From positions 992,001 to 1,056,000 of the forward strand of contig CAWDZA010000015.1 of the NCBI GenBank assembly GCA_963806635.1: a stretch of DNA of 64,000 nucleotides, given 5' to 3'. The position numbers were made by a program, and so were the translations under genes. This DNA comes from CAVVEQ01 sp963806635 (lineage in GTDB: Bacteria > Chloroflexota > Anaerolineae > Anaerolineales > Anaerolineaceae). Shown here in pieces: positions 26,824 through 35,413 of the stretch (within the stretch, counting starts at the first letter, position 1; each line of letters begins with the position of its first letter). A model generated the notes under the pieces. The model did no database searches. It worked only from the letters and a program-made list of their open reading frames with translations, and had not been told where the DNA came from.

Positions 26824-27159
26824 GTGGAAGTTCACATAACCAATTATAAGCGTTGCGATGTCCTTTCCATTATAGGCCGGGTGGATAGCGGCACCGCCCC
26901 TCAATTTCAGGATGAGACCCAAAAGCTCACCCAATCCGGAAAATACAAGCTTGTCTTCGACCTCAGCAAAGTGGAATATCTTTCCTCCGCAGGGCTGCGC
27001 ATCCTGATCGTAACTCAAAAAGAATGCAAGCGCTATAATCGCGGAGAAGTGCTCCTGGCGGAAGTCCCTCCGAAAATCTATTCCTCCCTCGACCTGGCAG
27101 GATTTACTGCCCTGTTTCGATTCTTTCCTTCCGTCGTCGACGCGGTCGCTGCATTTTAA
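26824..27159 (+). CDS. STAS-domain anti-sigma factor antagonist
   Basis: Partner-switching protein of the SpoIIAA/RsbV type. 111 residues, one STAS domain. FDLSKVEYLSSAGLRIL (about residues 45-61) holds the phosphorylatable Ser in the SSAG motif. GTG start at 26824 with GAGGAGG upstream. It lies six bases from the RsbW-like kinase; the two are presumably a switch pair. No sigma factor or PP2C phosphatase is encoded nearby. Confidence 0.9.
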   Translation: MEVHITNYKRCDVLSIIGRVDSGTAPQFQDETQKLTQSGKYKLVFDLSKVEYLSSAGLRILIVTQKECKRYNRGEVLLAEVPPKIYSSLDLAGFTALFRFFPSVVDAVAAF

Positions 27160-27164
27160 GGATC

Positions 27165-27587
27165 ATGCCTTCTTCTTTGTATCATTTTGAGGGCAGGTAC
27201 GCCTGCCTAGCGGATATCGCTGCGGTAGTTCGTGAAAAATCCGCGGAAGCCGGGTTGCAGGGGGATTCAATCAACGCGGTGGAATCCGCGGTGGACGAAG
27301 CCTGCTCCAATATCATTGAACACGCCTATAAAGGGGAAGATAAGGGTGAAATTGTTCTTGAAGTGGAGCTTATTTCGGAAGGCATTAAAATTCGTATCAC
27401 CGACCAGGGCGACGCCTTCCAGCCTGAGAAAATCCCCAGCCCGGATATTAGCGCGCCGCTCTCCCGTAGAAAACCCTCCGGGTTGGGTCTTTATATGATG
27501 CGAAAATGCATGGATGAGGTCAGCTTCGAATTCTCGCCTGGTTGCAACACACTGACCCTGGTTAAATATCGTGATTCCGGCTGTTAA
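27165..27587 (+). CDS. RsbW-like serine kinase (anti-sigma factor family)
   Basis: GHKL-type ATPase expected to phosphorylate the adjacent STAS protein. 140 residues. The N box is AVDEACSNIIEHAY (about residues 45-58), the G1 box ITDQGDAF and the G2 box PSGLGLYMM. Start ATG 27165 follows the STAS stop by five bases. Whether it binds a sigma factor or another output is not visible here. Confidence 0.9.
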   Translation: MPSSLYHFEGRYACLADIAAVVREKSAEAGLQGDSINAVESAVDEACSNIIEHAYKGEDKGEIVLEVELISEGIKIRITDQGDAFQPEKIPSPDISAPLSRRKPSGLGLYMMRKCMDEVSFEFSPGCNTLTLVKYRDSGC

Positions 27588-27690
27588 ACCCGCTTTATAT
27601 TTACCATTTTTGGTTACCCCCACTTAAATCCACTCCAACAATTCAACCTATCAACCTTAGAATTCCAAATCTCCCCTTCACTCAAAATAA

Positions 27691-28077
27691 TTATTGATCG
27701 AAAAACAACACCCACCAGATCTGCCAGGCTGGGTGTTTTTCCAATGTGGGCACCGGTACGGTTTTGGGCTGAGGGGTCTCCCCCGGTGGGGGCAGCGGCA
27801 CGATGATCTTATCCCCGGGCAATGCCATATGCCCTTCCTCGCGGGCGTAATCCTCCACTGCTTTCACCGAAGTGGCATACGCAATCTGCGTCTGGAGGTA
27901 CACGTGTGTTTTTTCAAGGTTGGCGATCTCCGTGTTAACCGCGTTGCGTTGATTCACCAGGCGGGCCAGTTCGGAAATCCGACCGAAAAGAGTCATCATG
28001 ATGAAAACCAAAATCACCAGACCGCCTGTGTAGAGCGCCTTGTTCTTGTCGATTTTGATATTGCGGATGAACTTCAT
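27691..28077 (-). CDS. DivIC/FtsB-like septum formation initiator protein
   Basis: Bitopic division protein candidate. 128 residues from ATG 28077; a longer start at 28110 lacks support. A TM helix (ALYTGGLVILVFIMMTLFG, about residues 14-32) is followed by a coiled coil (SELARLVNQRNAVNTEIANLE) and the family's C-terminal VEDYAREEGHMALPGDKII. The end is a Pro-rich tail. It is cotranscribed in principle with the tRNA-Leu upstream but separated by a terminator. Confidence 0.8.
   Translation of the reverse strand: MKFIRNIKIDKNKALYTGGLVILVFIMMTLFGRISELARLVNQRNAVNTEIANLEKTHVYLQTQIAYATSVKAVEDYAREEGHMALPGDKIIVPLPPPGETPQPKTVPVPTLEKHPAWQIWWVLFFDQ
27707..27740. terminator. Terminator-like hairpin at the DivIC 3' coding end
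   Basis: AACACCCA and TGGGTGTT pair across a 15-base loop; a T-run follows on the plus strand, and after one G a T-run also follows on the minus strand. It overlaps the last codons of the minus-strand gene and could stop the plus-strand STAS/RsbW transcript. Confidence 0.45.
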
Positions 28078-28111
28078 TTCGGAAGGTAAAGGATACAAGA
28101 AAAGTGCCAAT

Positions 28112-28135
28112 AAAAAACTCTGCCATCGCAGAGTT
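28112..28135 (-). terminator. Intrinsic terminator after tRNA-Leu
   Basis: On the minus strand AACTCTGC and GCAGAGTT pair around a GATG loop and run into a T-rich stretch (overlapping the stem end), immediately downstream of the tRNA. Confidence 0.85.
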
Positions 28136-28139
28136 CAGG

Positions 28140-28223
28140 TGCCGAAGGTGGGATTTGAACCCACACGAGCGTTTGCCCACTACGCCCTGAACGTAGCGCG
28201 TCTGCCAATTCCGCCACTTCGGC
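28140..28223 (-). tRNA. tRNA-Leu (anticodon CAG)
   Basis: Class II tRNA of 84 bases. The acceptor stem GCCGAAG pairs with CTTCGGC; the anticodon stem CTACG/CGTAG holds the loop TTCAGGG, giving anticodon CAG. A long variable arm TGGGCAAACGCTCG follows, and the T arm contains GGTTCAAATCC. CCA is not encoded (discriminator A is followed by CCT). Own promoter and terminator flank it. Confidence 0.95.
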
Positions 28224-28233
28224 TCAGTGGGCA

Positions 28234-28261
28234 ATTCTATCAAACTTGCCTGTTTTGTCAA
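28234..28261 (-). promoter_or_regulatory. Promoter of tRNA-Leu
   Basis: Minus-strand TTGACA (28261-28256) and TAGAAT (28239-28234) are separated by 16 bases and end 11 bases before the tRNA 5' end. Confidence 0.8.
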
Positions 28262-28421
28262 CCTTGACGGACGGTATGCGCAGACACCCGGCGAAAACCA
28301 GGATTAAATGGATAGGTGGATGGATGAATTTAGAATCGTGTTCTGTTACATTATGATGATCGAGGTCTGGCCTACCATTCAGCGTTGAACCCTTCTATCG
28401 CGATATGCCTCTTTTTGGTCA

Positions 28422-28430
28422 TGCTATAAT
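28422..28430 (+). promoter_or_regulatory. Extended -10 promoter for the GAF membrane protein
   Basis: TGCTATAAT: consensus -10 with TGn extension, 17 bases before the ATG at 28448, with AGAGG as Shine-Dalgarno between them. Confidence 0.55.
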
Positions 28431-28447
28431 CTTTTAGAGGTAAATCC

Positions 28448-30655
28448 ATGAGCCAATTGCTTCTCCAGGTGCTTTCGATCCTAACCGAACCCTCGGGAGA
28501 TCTCATTTTCCACCTCGTGCAGATCTTCTCCGCGCTGGCTGCGCTCCTCTTGGCGCTCTCCAGTCATCAGGACACAAAATCCACCATCTACCGCCGCTTT
28601 CTACTGGGGATCATCGTTGTTCTGGGAGGGCAGCTATTACTCTTCCTCATAACGACCTTCGGTTGGCGCGGGTATTTTGATACCCACCTACTGCTCCCCA
28701 TTTTAGACCGCACAGTCAATTCGCTATGCATGGTCTGGATCATCTGGTTGTGGGTTGCTCCTTCACCCTGGAAAGTTGCGGATTTCTCACTTATCGGCGT
28801 GAATATTTTCATCGGTTTGTCTTTTGTAGTGACCGGGGTGACCTGGTTCGTGCAGGGCTCAGGATTGGATTTCAACTCCACCTGGCAGGATCTCCTTTGG
28901 GCAGATCTGATGGTGGTCGCGATTGTGGCCGGGTTGATCGGATTGATCATCAAAAAACCGGATGGCTGGGGCGTGGGCGTCGGGTTCCTGGCCATCAACC
29001 TCACGGGACTTACAGCACACCTTGTTTACCCCATGCAGCCTGGAGATTACGTGGGAATCGTCCGTTTGGTGCAGGTATTCACATATCCCTTACTGCCTGT
29101 CCTCACCCGTCGGTTTTCTCCTCCCCTCGCACCCACCCCGGCTGCAGTGCCAATCCAGATACCTTCCGGCCCGCCCGAGCGCACGCGCTTTACAGCCGAA
29201 TCGCGCACCATCGATACCTGGCTGCAGCTTTCCGCGCAGGAACGCTCGGAACCCTTTCAGAGACTTCTGGTAAAGGCAATCGCCCAGACGATGGTTGCTG
29301 ATATTTGCCTGCTTGTAACCACGCCAGATGCACAGAACCAGGTTCGCGTGCTTGCCGGGTACGACCTCATTCGCCAGGAATCGCTGGGGCAAGGATCAAT
29401 CAAGGGTGAGAATATTCCTGAGATCGTCCACGCCTTCAGCCAGAACCTCCCGCTGATCATGCAAACCGGCGGGCAGGTGAGCAAAGATTTAAAAACCTTA
29501 CGCGATGTTCTCAACCTGAAAGCCCCTTCCAATTCCATGTTCATCCCCATCTTATATCACCAGGAACCCATCGCCGGGATGCTGCTCTGCGCGCCCTATT
29601 CCACCCGGGTTTGGGATATCACTGACGAATCCTATCTCTACAGTGTCACCAACCGGGTTGGAGCGCTCCTTGCTGAGGTCTCGAAACGCGAAGAAGAACT
29701 GGAGCGCGACGACCTGGCAAATATGGACGAGGAATCCATCCGGCAGAAATACAGCTTATTGAAACAGGAGAATATCGCTCTCGTTACCGAAATAGACATC
29801 CTTCAAAAAAATCCCGAGCTGCCGCCCGAGCCCGCAGCGCCACAGTTGGAAACCCCTGCCGTGATCGCCCTGCCAGCCGTAACCGCCTCCGCGAATGGGA
29901 ACCAGAACAGATTGAGCTTTGAAGAAGAGGAAAACCTACGTACGGAGCTGCGCATCACCCTTGAAGAAGTTTCCCGCCTGCGGGCTACCCAGGCTGGTTC
30001 GGAGGTATCCCCTGAATCGTCCCCGCCAGCATCCCAGGAATCCCTTCTGGGGGTTGCATCCGCCTCCAATCTGGTAGCCGTCCAGGCATTGCTGGTTGGC
30101 GTTCGTACCGCTGTAGAGCGCGGGGAGTCCAAATCCAGTATTGAGGAGAAACTCCAGGTCGCGGACGACTTGATCTTCCTGGCAAACTCACCCCAGGGGG
30201 TTATGCAGCCGTCTGAGTTCACCTCGCTGCTGGATGCAGCTGTGATGGCGAACCGGGAGGTGCTTGCCCGGCAAAACATTGTTCTCCTGAATGATATTCC
30301 ATCCGATCTCCCCGCGCTTCAGGCGCTCCCCAGCCTGACCGGGCGGGTAATATCCTGTGTGCTTGGCAATCTAATCAAATCCACCCCTCCGGGTAGCTCG
30401 ATCCACATGGATGCCTCGCCTGAGGCAAATTTCGTCGCCCTGCGAATGACTCATCCGGTGGAACCCGTGGTCGCGCCTGAAGTCAATCTCCCAGAAAGCT
30501 CCGAAACTTCCAGTCGGTGGGCCGCGGTTTCGCAGGAAGCCTGGGATTTAATGACAACTCAAATGGCTGCGATTGAGGGTGAAATCATTGTCCAATTGGA
30601 ATCGTCAAACGAAGAGACAGTCCTTTTGGAATTCAAATCCGTCTCCCCCAACTGA
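28448..30655 (+). CDS. Multi-TM sensor protein with GAF domain and degenerate kinase-like C-terminus
   Basis: 735 residues. Residues 1-220 hold about seven TM helices. A GAF-like domain follows (about 260-410: ADICLLVTTPDAQNQVRVLAGYDL, MFIPILYHQEPIAGMLLCA), then a coiled coil and a Pro/Ala-rich spacer. The last 150 residues resemble a histidine-kinase ATPase domain: VLGNLIKSTPPGSSI matches an N box, but the G1 and G2 boxes are not found and no H box is evident. A signal sensor that lost catalysis is the likeliest reading. It precedes the LCP gene by 20 bases. No exact family assigned. Confidence 0.6.
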   Translation: MSQLLLQVLSILTEPSGDLIFHLVQIFSALAALLLALSSHQDTKSTIYRRFLLGIIVVLGGQLLLFLITTFGWRGYFDTHLLLPILDRTVNSLCMVWIIWLWVAPSPWKVADFSLIGVNIFIGLSFVVTGVTWFVQGSGLDFNSTWQDLLWADLMVVAIVAGLIGLIIKKPDGWGVGVGFLAINLTGLTAHLVYPMQPGDYVGIVRLVQVFTYPLLPVLTRRFSPPLAPTPAAVPIQIPSGPPERTRFTAESRTIDTWLQLSAQERSEPFQRLLVKAIAQTMVADICLLVTTPDAQNQVRVLAGYDLIRQESLGQGSIKGENIPEIVHAFSQNLPLIMQTGGQVSKDLKTLRDVLNLKAPSNSMFIPILYHQEPIAGMLLCAPYSTRVWDITDESYLYSVTNRVGALLAEVSKREEELERDDLANMDEESIRQKYSLLKQENIALVTEIDILQKNPELPPEPAAPQLETPAVIALPAVTASANGNQNRLSFEEEENLRTELRITLEEVSRLRATQAGSEVSPESSPPASQESLLGVASASNLVAVQALLVGVRTAVERGESKSSIEEKLQVADDLIFLANSPQGVMQPSEFTSLLDAAVMANREVLARQNIVLLNDIPSDLPALQALPSLTGRVISCVLGNLIKSTPPGSSIHMDASPEANFVALRMTHPVEPVVAPEVNLPESSETSSRWAAVSQEAWDLMTTQMAAIEGEIIVQLESSNEETVLLEFKSVSPN

Positions 30656-30675
30656 CCATTTTTCCCTGGAATTAA

Positions 30676-31690
30676 ATGCGTTATTGGTTTGCAATCCTTG
30701 CCGCGATGTTCCTGACCGTCCTGGCGCTTTCCGGGTGCTCTTCCGCAGGCGGGGCGAAATTGGATTATGCACCAGCGGAATTGCTGCTGACACCCAACCC
30801 GGAGATCGCTCCCAGCCGAACGCCATTTCAACCTGGGCTCCTGCTTCAAACACCTTCGGGATCTAACAAATCCGCTACCTCGCTTCCAGGCGATTCTTCC
30901 CAAATCACGTTAAACCCGGCATATTGCCCACCGTACGAATATCCTTGTGCTAGGCTCGGATTGGCGCCCCAATTCCGGGTATCGCACGGACGTGATCCTG
31001 CTGGTTTCACTGGATAAGATCCACGGAGATGTCAGTATTGTTTCCTTCCCGCGAGACTTGTGGGTGCGTCTGCCGGGTATGGGCGAGGAGCGTATCAATA
31101 CCGCAATGGAATTCGGGGGATTCCCTCTCGCGCAGGGGATGTTCTTCGATAATTTTGGGATCAAGATCGATCATTACATAATCACCAACTTTCAGGGTTT
31201 TGTGAACCTTGTGGACAGCCTGGGTGGGATCAACGTAATGGCAGGCATTGAACTTTATGATACCTGCAGTCTGCCACAGGCTTCAGGCGGCTATTGCTAC
31301 ATCGCACCGGGTCTCAATCCGATGGATGGCGCAACCGCTCTTTGGTACGTCCGCTCGCGGGGTACCACCAGCGATTTCGACCGCACCCGCCGCGCTCAGG
31401 AAGTGCTGAAAGCCTTGTTCGAAAAGCTGATAAGTCTGGACGCGGTCAATAAGACCTCCCAGCTTTTCTCCAGCCTTTCCGGAACCGTGGAGACGGACAT
31501 GACTCCCGCGCAGATCCTGCCCTTTCTCCCCCTGGCTGCCCAAACCGCCGCGGATCCCGCCCGAATACGCCAGTTTTTTATCGGTCCTGCCGAAGCCTTC
31601 GGATACATCATCCCCTCCACCGGGGCCAACGTACTCCTGCCCAACATGGAAGCGATCCAAAGCTTGCTCGACCAGGCCGGAGGGAAATGA
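30676..31690 (+). CDS. LytR-CpsA-Psr (LCP) family protein, frameshifted
   Basis: LCP proteins transfer glycopolymers from lipid carrier to peptidoglycan. The N-terminus has a signal peptide with lipobox ALSGC (about residues 17-21) and a Ser/Pro/Thr-rich linker. The LCP domain, in another frame, opens with NILVLGSDWRP and YRTDVILLVSLD, then SIVSFPRDLWVRLPG; the conserved Arg/Asp residues for the polyprenyl pyrophosphate head (RTD, PRD) are present, as is WYVRSRGTTSDFDRTRRAQ. The frame breaks between about 30905 and 30945. Either one indel or two compensating ones; sequence error is likely. Confidence 0.85.
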
Positions 31691-31697
31691 GCGGTAT

Positions 31698-31710
31698 CGT
31701 CAAATTGACG
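31698..31710. promoter_or_regulatory. Operator-like palindrome over the -35 box
   Basis: CGTCAA and TTGACG flank a single A; the right arm is the -35 hexamer of the promoter at 31705-31733. A protein bound here would block that promoter. Confidence 0.45.
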
Positions 31711-31733
31711 CCCAAGTGCTGAGGGGATATACT
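31705..31733 (+). promoter_or_regulatory. Strong sigma70-type promoter for the recombinase-like gene
   Basis: TTGACG (31705-31710), 17-base spacer, TATACT (31728-31733). The gene's ATG is at 31778, leaving a leader of about 38 bases. Confidence 0.75.
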
Positions 31734-31777
31734 AAATTAGTAGAAATCTATGCGCAATCTTGGGAGACATATCGCTC

Positions 31778-32677
31778 ATGAATAATCCCATCATCCACAT
31801 CAGCGGGGAGAGTGTGCTTGCCCCGGTCATCGAATCCTGGGGGATTTACCTTCAGGACCAGGGAAAATCGCCTCACACGGTCAAGGCGTTCCTGGCGGAT
31901 TTGCGTTTATTCGCTGGCTTTTTTCCTCCCAATCAGACCATTGCCGCCATCACAACCGAGAATATCAATTCCTTTTTAGGTTGGCTGGAAAGCGGCCGCG
32001 GCGTTTCCTGCAGTCCAAAATCACTTGCCCGGCGGGTTACTTCCATAAAAGCCTTCTTCCGCTGGCTTTTTCAAAACGGGCGGATCAATTCAGATCCTGC
32101 CGAAAAGGTGCTCCAGAAAACAGTGATCAGCCCTCTTCCTGAAGTCTTAACCCCGGAAGAGATCGAAAAAGTCAGGTTTGTCGCTGATACCGCCCGCATG
32201 GGAAAGATCCCCGATAGCCGCCCGGCAGCCTTGTTTGGCTTGCTCATCGAGACCGGGATCAAAAAAGGCGAATGTCTCGCCCTCAGCATGAACCATATCG
32301 ACACAACGGATGATATGCATCCGTATGTTTTTGTGCGCTACGCCAATCCTTCCAATCGGTATAAGGAACGCAAGATAGATCTCAGTCAGGCCTTCCTTGC
32401 CGTTTTCAAGGAGTATTGCGCCCAGTACCAGCCTGCCGACAAGGTCTTCCCCTGGTCCCAGCGCCGGTTGGAATACCTTCTGGAGGATCTCGGGGTGGAA
32501 GCTGGACTACAAAAACACCTTTCTTTCGATATGTGCCGCTGGAGCTCCGCCCTCCAGGATTGGCGGAATGACATCGAATCCGAAAAGATCCGCCAAAAAA
32601 TGGGTATCTCTAAGATCCAATGGCGCGAGATCAGTCTGAAATTGCGTCAGCTTGCGGAAAAACAGATCAACGTCTAG
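31778..32677 (+). CDS. Tyrosine-recombinase-like protein lacking catalytic residues
   Basis: 299 residues from ATG 31778 (GGGAGA ten bases upstream). The N-terminal SAM-like core-binding domain (WGIYLQDQGKSPHTVKAFLADLRLF) and the C-terminal domain fit the XerC/D fold. Key positions are changed: the first Arg (TGLR) is Lys in ETGIKKGE (about residue 162); the HxxR His is Asp in FDMCRW (251), while the second Arg (254) remains; the GH motif is GI in KMGISK; and no Tyr exists after residue 233, so the nucleophile is missing. The beta-hairpin Lys (YKERKIDLS) is kept. Probably a DNA-binding protein without strand-cleavage activity. Its 3' end overlaps convergent tilS by 11 bases. Confidence 0.8.
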   Translation: MNNPIIHISGESVLAPVIESWGIYLQDQGKSPHTVKAFLADLRLFAGFFPPNQTIAAITTENINSFLGWLESGRGVSCSPKSLARRVTSIKAFFRWLFQNGRINSDPAEKVLQKTVISPLPEVLTPEEIEKVRFVADTARMGKIPDSRPAALFGLLIETGIKKGECLALSMNHIDTTDDMHPYVFVRYANPSNRYKERKIDLSQAFLAVFKEYCAQYQPADKVFPWSQRRLEYLLEDLGVEAGLQKHLSFDMCRWSSALQDWRNDIESEKIRQKMGISKIQWREISLKLRQLAEKQINV

Positions 32678-34100
32678 TTTTTATCACCCTGATTTCCAGA
32701 ATATTCCTGGTTGTGTCTGTCACACGATATGGGTGCATGATTCGGAAACCCGGAATCCAGAAGATGCCGGTCTGATCGCAAAACAAAGGCCAGTTCTTCC
32801 TGGCTTCCTGTGGTAATCCCTCGTTGATCCAGAAATCCGAGAGTTTCTGAGACCGACCATTCAATCCGTACGGTTGGATCCGATCGCCTTCTTCCCGGGT
32901 ACGCAGGATCAAAGGGAATTTCAAGGTATCCAGATCAAGAACCGCCAGGTATGGATCCATCAGATCCAAGGATAGTGTCGATTCTTTATTATTCAACCGG
33001 TTTTGAAATTCAATTTGAATATTTCCAATACTAAAACCATGATCATCTTTCTGCACAATTTGTGAACTCCCGGACGGCACCCACAGTTGATCCGGCTGAA
33101 TGACCTCGATCGCCTTTTCCTTGAGGATCAATTTTCCCCGGGAGAGCACCGCCTCAAGCCCGTCCAGAAGGTCTACTTTTTTACCGGATGGGGAATCATG
33201 GATGAGCGAAAGGATCCTCTCGATTGCGCCAAAATCCACGTCGCGGTTATCCTCTCTCAGTTTGTGTATCACTTTGCGCAGAAGTTCACGCTGGATGGCA
33301 AGGTGTTCCGCTTGCATTGCGGTTAGCGATAAAGTGAAATAGCCCAGCCCTTTATCAATGATTACGCGATCTAAGGCGTCCTCAGCGAGATTTGTTAACA
33401 AATCCTCCACCTCAGCCATCACCTGGGACGTCCTCCCCAGTCGATCGCGGATCCCAGACTGATATGTTTCCAGGAGTGGCATCGCCTCCAAACGCAGCCG
33501 GTTGCGGAAATAACTGATGTCGGTGTTGGTCTCATCGTGAATGTATGTAATCGCATTTTGCTCGCAAAACTGCTCGGTCTCCTGCCGTTTGGTACGTAGC
33601 AGCGGGCGAACGAGTGGGATCTCGGTATCAAACCGGGAAAGGATCGTTCGCGGTTTCATCCCCTTAAGCCCGCTCACACCGCTGCCGCGCAGAAAGTGCA
33701 TCAGCACCGTTTCAGCCTGGTCGTCCTCCGTGTGCCCGGTAGCCACCGCCTGCGCTCCCACCTGGCGCGCTTGCTCGAAGAGAAAGCGGTAACGCAGCTC
33801 CCTGGCGCCTTCTTCGATTGAAAGCGAGTGTTCCTGGCAATATCCCCGCACATCCCCGCTACCCAAAATAAACGGGGTTTTCCGGGAGTTGGCATACTCT
33901 TCGACCAATCTCGCGTCCTGGTCGGATTTTGTCCGCAGTTGGTGGTCAAAATGAGCAACGACCAGCGGAAATCCGCACTGAATCAGAGTTTCCGCCAGGC
34001 ATAAGCTATCCGCACCACCGGAAACCCCGGTCAGAATGGGGTTTTCGCGAGTCAATTTCAAATCCCTGGTCAACACGGATTGAAACTTGAGCAAATCCAT
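32667..34100 (-). CDS. tilS: tRNA(Ile)-lysidine synthetase TilS
   Basis: Converts C34 of the AUA-decoding tRNA-Ile to lysidine. 477 residues from ATG 34100. The PP-loop is TGVSGGADS (about residues 24-32); AHFDHQLR, ATGHTEDDQAETVLMHFLRGSG and NTDISYFRNRLR are the family's other motifs. The TilS substrate-binding and C-terminal domains follow (ILRTREEGDRIQPYGLNGRSQKL contains the last conserved block). Overlaps the recombinase-like gene tail to tail. Confidence 0.94.
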   Translation of the reverse strand: MDLLKFQSVLTRDLKLTRENPILTGVSGGADSLCLAETLIQCGFPLVVAHFDHQLRTKSDQDARLVEEYANSRKTPFILGSGDVRGYCQEHSLSIEEGARELRYRFLFEQARQVGAQAVATGHTEDDQAETVLMHFLRGSGVSGLKGMKPRTILSRFDTEIPLVRPLLRTKRQETEQFCEQNAITYIHDETNTDISYFRNRLRLEAMPLLETYQSGIRDRLGRTSQVMAEVEDLLTNLAEDALDRVIIDKGLGYFTLSLTAMQAEHLAIQRELLRKVIHKLREDNRDVDFGAIERILSLIHDSPSGKKVDLLDGLEAVLSRGKLILKEKAIEVIQPDQLWVPSGSSQIVQKDDHGFSIGNIQIEFQNRLNNKESTLSLDLMDPYLAVLDLDTLKFPLILRTREEGDRIQPYGLNGRSQKLSDFWINEGLPQEARKNWPLFCDQTGIFWIPGFRIMHPYRVTDTTRNILEIRVIKTRR

Positions 34101-34176
34101 GCTGGGATTATAGCATCCGGAAATTACCGGAAATCTGCTTGCCCTCAAAGCTAGTTTGTGCTAGACTAAATTAAAA

Positions 34177-34188
34177 TTTGTTAACAAA
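34177..34188. promoter_or_regulatory. Palindrome upstream of the receiver-ATPase gene
   Basis: TTTGTTAACAAA is a perfect 12-bp palindrome ending 12 bases before the ATG at 34201. Operator function is only a possibility; the same word also occurs by chance inside tilS at about 33391. Confidence 0.25.
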
Positions 34189-34200
34189 CGCGGGGTTGTC

Positions 34201-35346
34201 ATGGCAGAGAAAATCCTGATTGTTGATGACGATATGGAGACGCTGCGTCTTGTGGGTCTCATGCTGCAGCGGCAGGGGTACCAGATCGTTGCCGCCAGCA
34301 ACGGAACGCAGGCGCTGGGTCTCACCCGCAATGAAAAACCTGATCTGATCGTGCTGGATGTGATGATGCCTGATATGGACGGCTACGAGGTCACCCGCCA
34401 GCTCCGTCAGGATAAAGAAACGCTTGATATCCCCATCATCCTCTTTACCGCCAAGAGCCAGGTCGATGACAAGGTCACCGGCTACGAAGTCGGCGCGGAT
34501 GATTACCTGACCAAACCGGTCCACCCTGCTGAGTTGGTTGCGCATATTAAGGCGCTTCTGGCGCGTGGAAAAAACCGTGCTGCTGCTCCACAGGAGAAGG
34601 GCTATTCCATAGGTTTCATTGCTACCAAGGGCGGGCTTGGCGTTTCCAGCCTGGCACTCAACCTGGCCATCACGATGCGCCAACGCAGCAAAACTGAGGT
34701 GATCGCCGCCGAGCTGCGGCCTGGCCAGGGGACCTGGGGGGTGGAACTAGCCTTTCCCGAAACCGACGGGTTGAACAAACTGCTCAAGCTCAAACCACCG
34801 GAGATCACCAAAGCCAGGGTTGAAGGCGAGTTGGTTAAGATGACCAATGGACTTCACATGCTGATGGCTTCAAATTACACCCGTGATACCAACCCCTTCG
34901 AAGCCCAAGAACAGATGAAGACAATTTTGCAACATTTGGGTGCCCTTGGGAAAATCCTTTTGCTGGATATTGGTACAAATTACTTGCCAGGGTTGGATGA
35001 CGTCCTGGATATGTGCGATGAGATGGTCCTTGTTACAGAACCACAACCGGTGACGATTCAGCGAACACGAACGCTCCTTGAGGAATTGAAACTGAGGGGA
35101 TTCGGAAAATCCAAACTGCTATCGCTGGTGTTGATCAATAGGGTGCGAACAGATGTGCAGTATTCAATTTCTCAGGTGCAGGATGCGCTGCACACACCAG
35201 TCCTGCAGATGATTCCTCCCGTCCCGGAGTTGGCTTACCAGGCCAGCCTGCGGAACATCCCCTTAATTGATGTGCAGCCTGAAGGATTATTAACCCAGCA
35301 ATTCGCCAAGCTGGCTGAAGATATCATGAGCCATATACAAAAATAA
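34201..35346 (+). CDS. Response-regulator receiver fused to CpaE/MinD-like ATPase
   Basis: 381 residues. Receiver domain 1-122 with the acidic pocket VDDD (8-11), phosphoacceptor D53 in LIVLDVMMPD, T83 and K105 in LTKPV, all intact. The C-terminal domain is a deviant-Walker-A ATPase of the CpaE type: ATKGGLGVSS (141-150) keeps the first Lys but not the GK of classical P-loops. LLLDIGTNY is the Walker-B-like strand. CpaE proteins localise pilus or secretion machines, but no tad pilus genes lie here. The histidine kinase 67 bases downstream is the obvious partner. Confidence 0.85.
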   Translation: MAEKILIVDDDMETLRLVGLMLQRQGYQIVAASNGTQALGLTRNEKPDLIVLDVMMPDMDGYEVTRQLRQDKETLDIPIILFTAKSQVDDKVTGYEVGADDYLTKPVHPAELVAHIKALLARGKNRAAAPQEKGYSIGFIATKGGLGVSSLALNLAITMRQRSKTEVIAAELRPGQGTWGVELAFPETDGLNKLLKLKPPEITKARVEGELVKMTNGLHMLMASNYTRDTNPFEAQEQMKTILQHLGALGKILLLDIGTNYLPGLDDVLDMCDEMVLVTEPQPVTIQRTRTLLEELKLRGFGKSKLLSLVLINRVRTDVQYSISQVQDALHTPVLQMIPPVPELAYQASLRNIPLIDVQPEGLLTQQFAKLAEDIMSHIQK

Positions 35347-35413
35347 TTTCCCTTCATTCAGGGGGGACCGAAAAGAAGGAGCGTTGGTATTTTTATCGTT
35401 ATTTATATAGATT

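Noticed and set aside
31778..32677. Recombinase-like gene as a sign of a prophage or integrative element
   Set aside because: Neighbours are housekeeping genes, no attachment-site repeats or phage genes are seen, and the catalytic residues are missing.
33390..34188. Word ATTTGTTAACAAA occurring in tilS and upstream of the receiver-ATPase gene, as a possible shared operator
   Set aside because: A 13-base word is expected to repeat by chance in 64 kb, and one copy lies inside conserved tilS codons.
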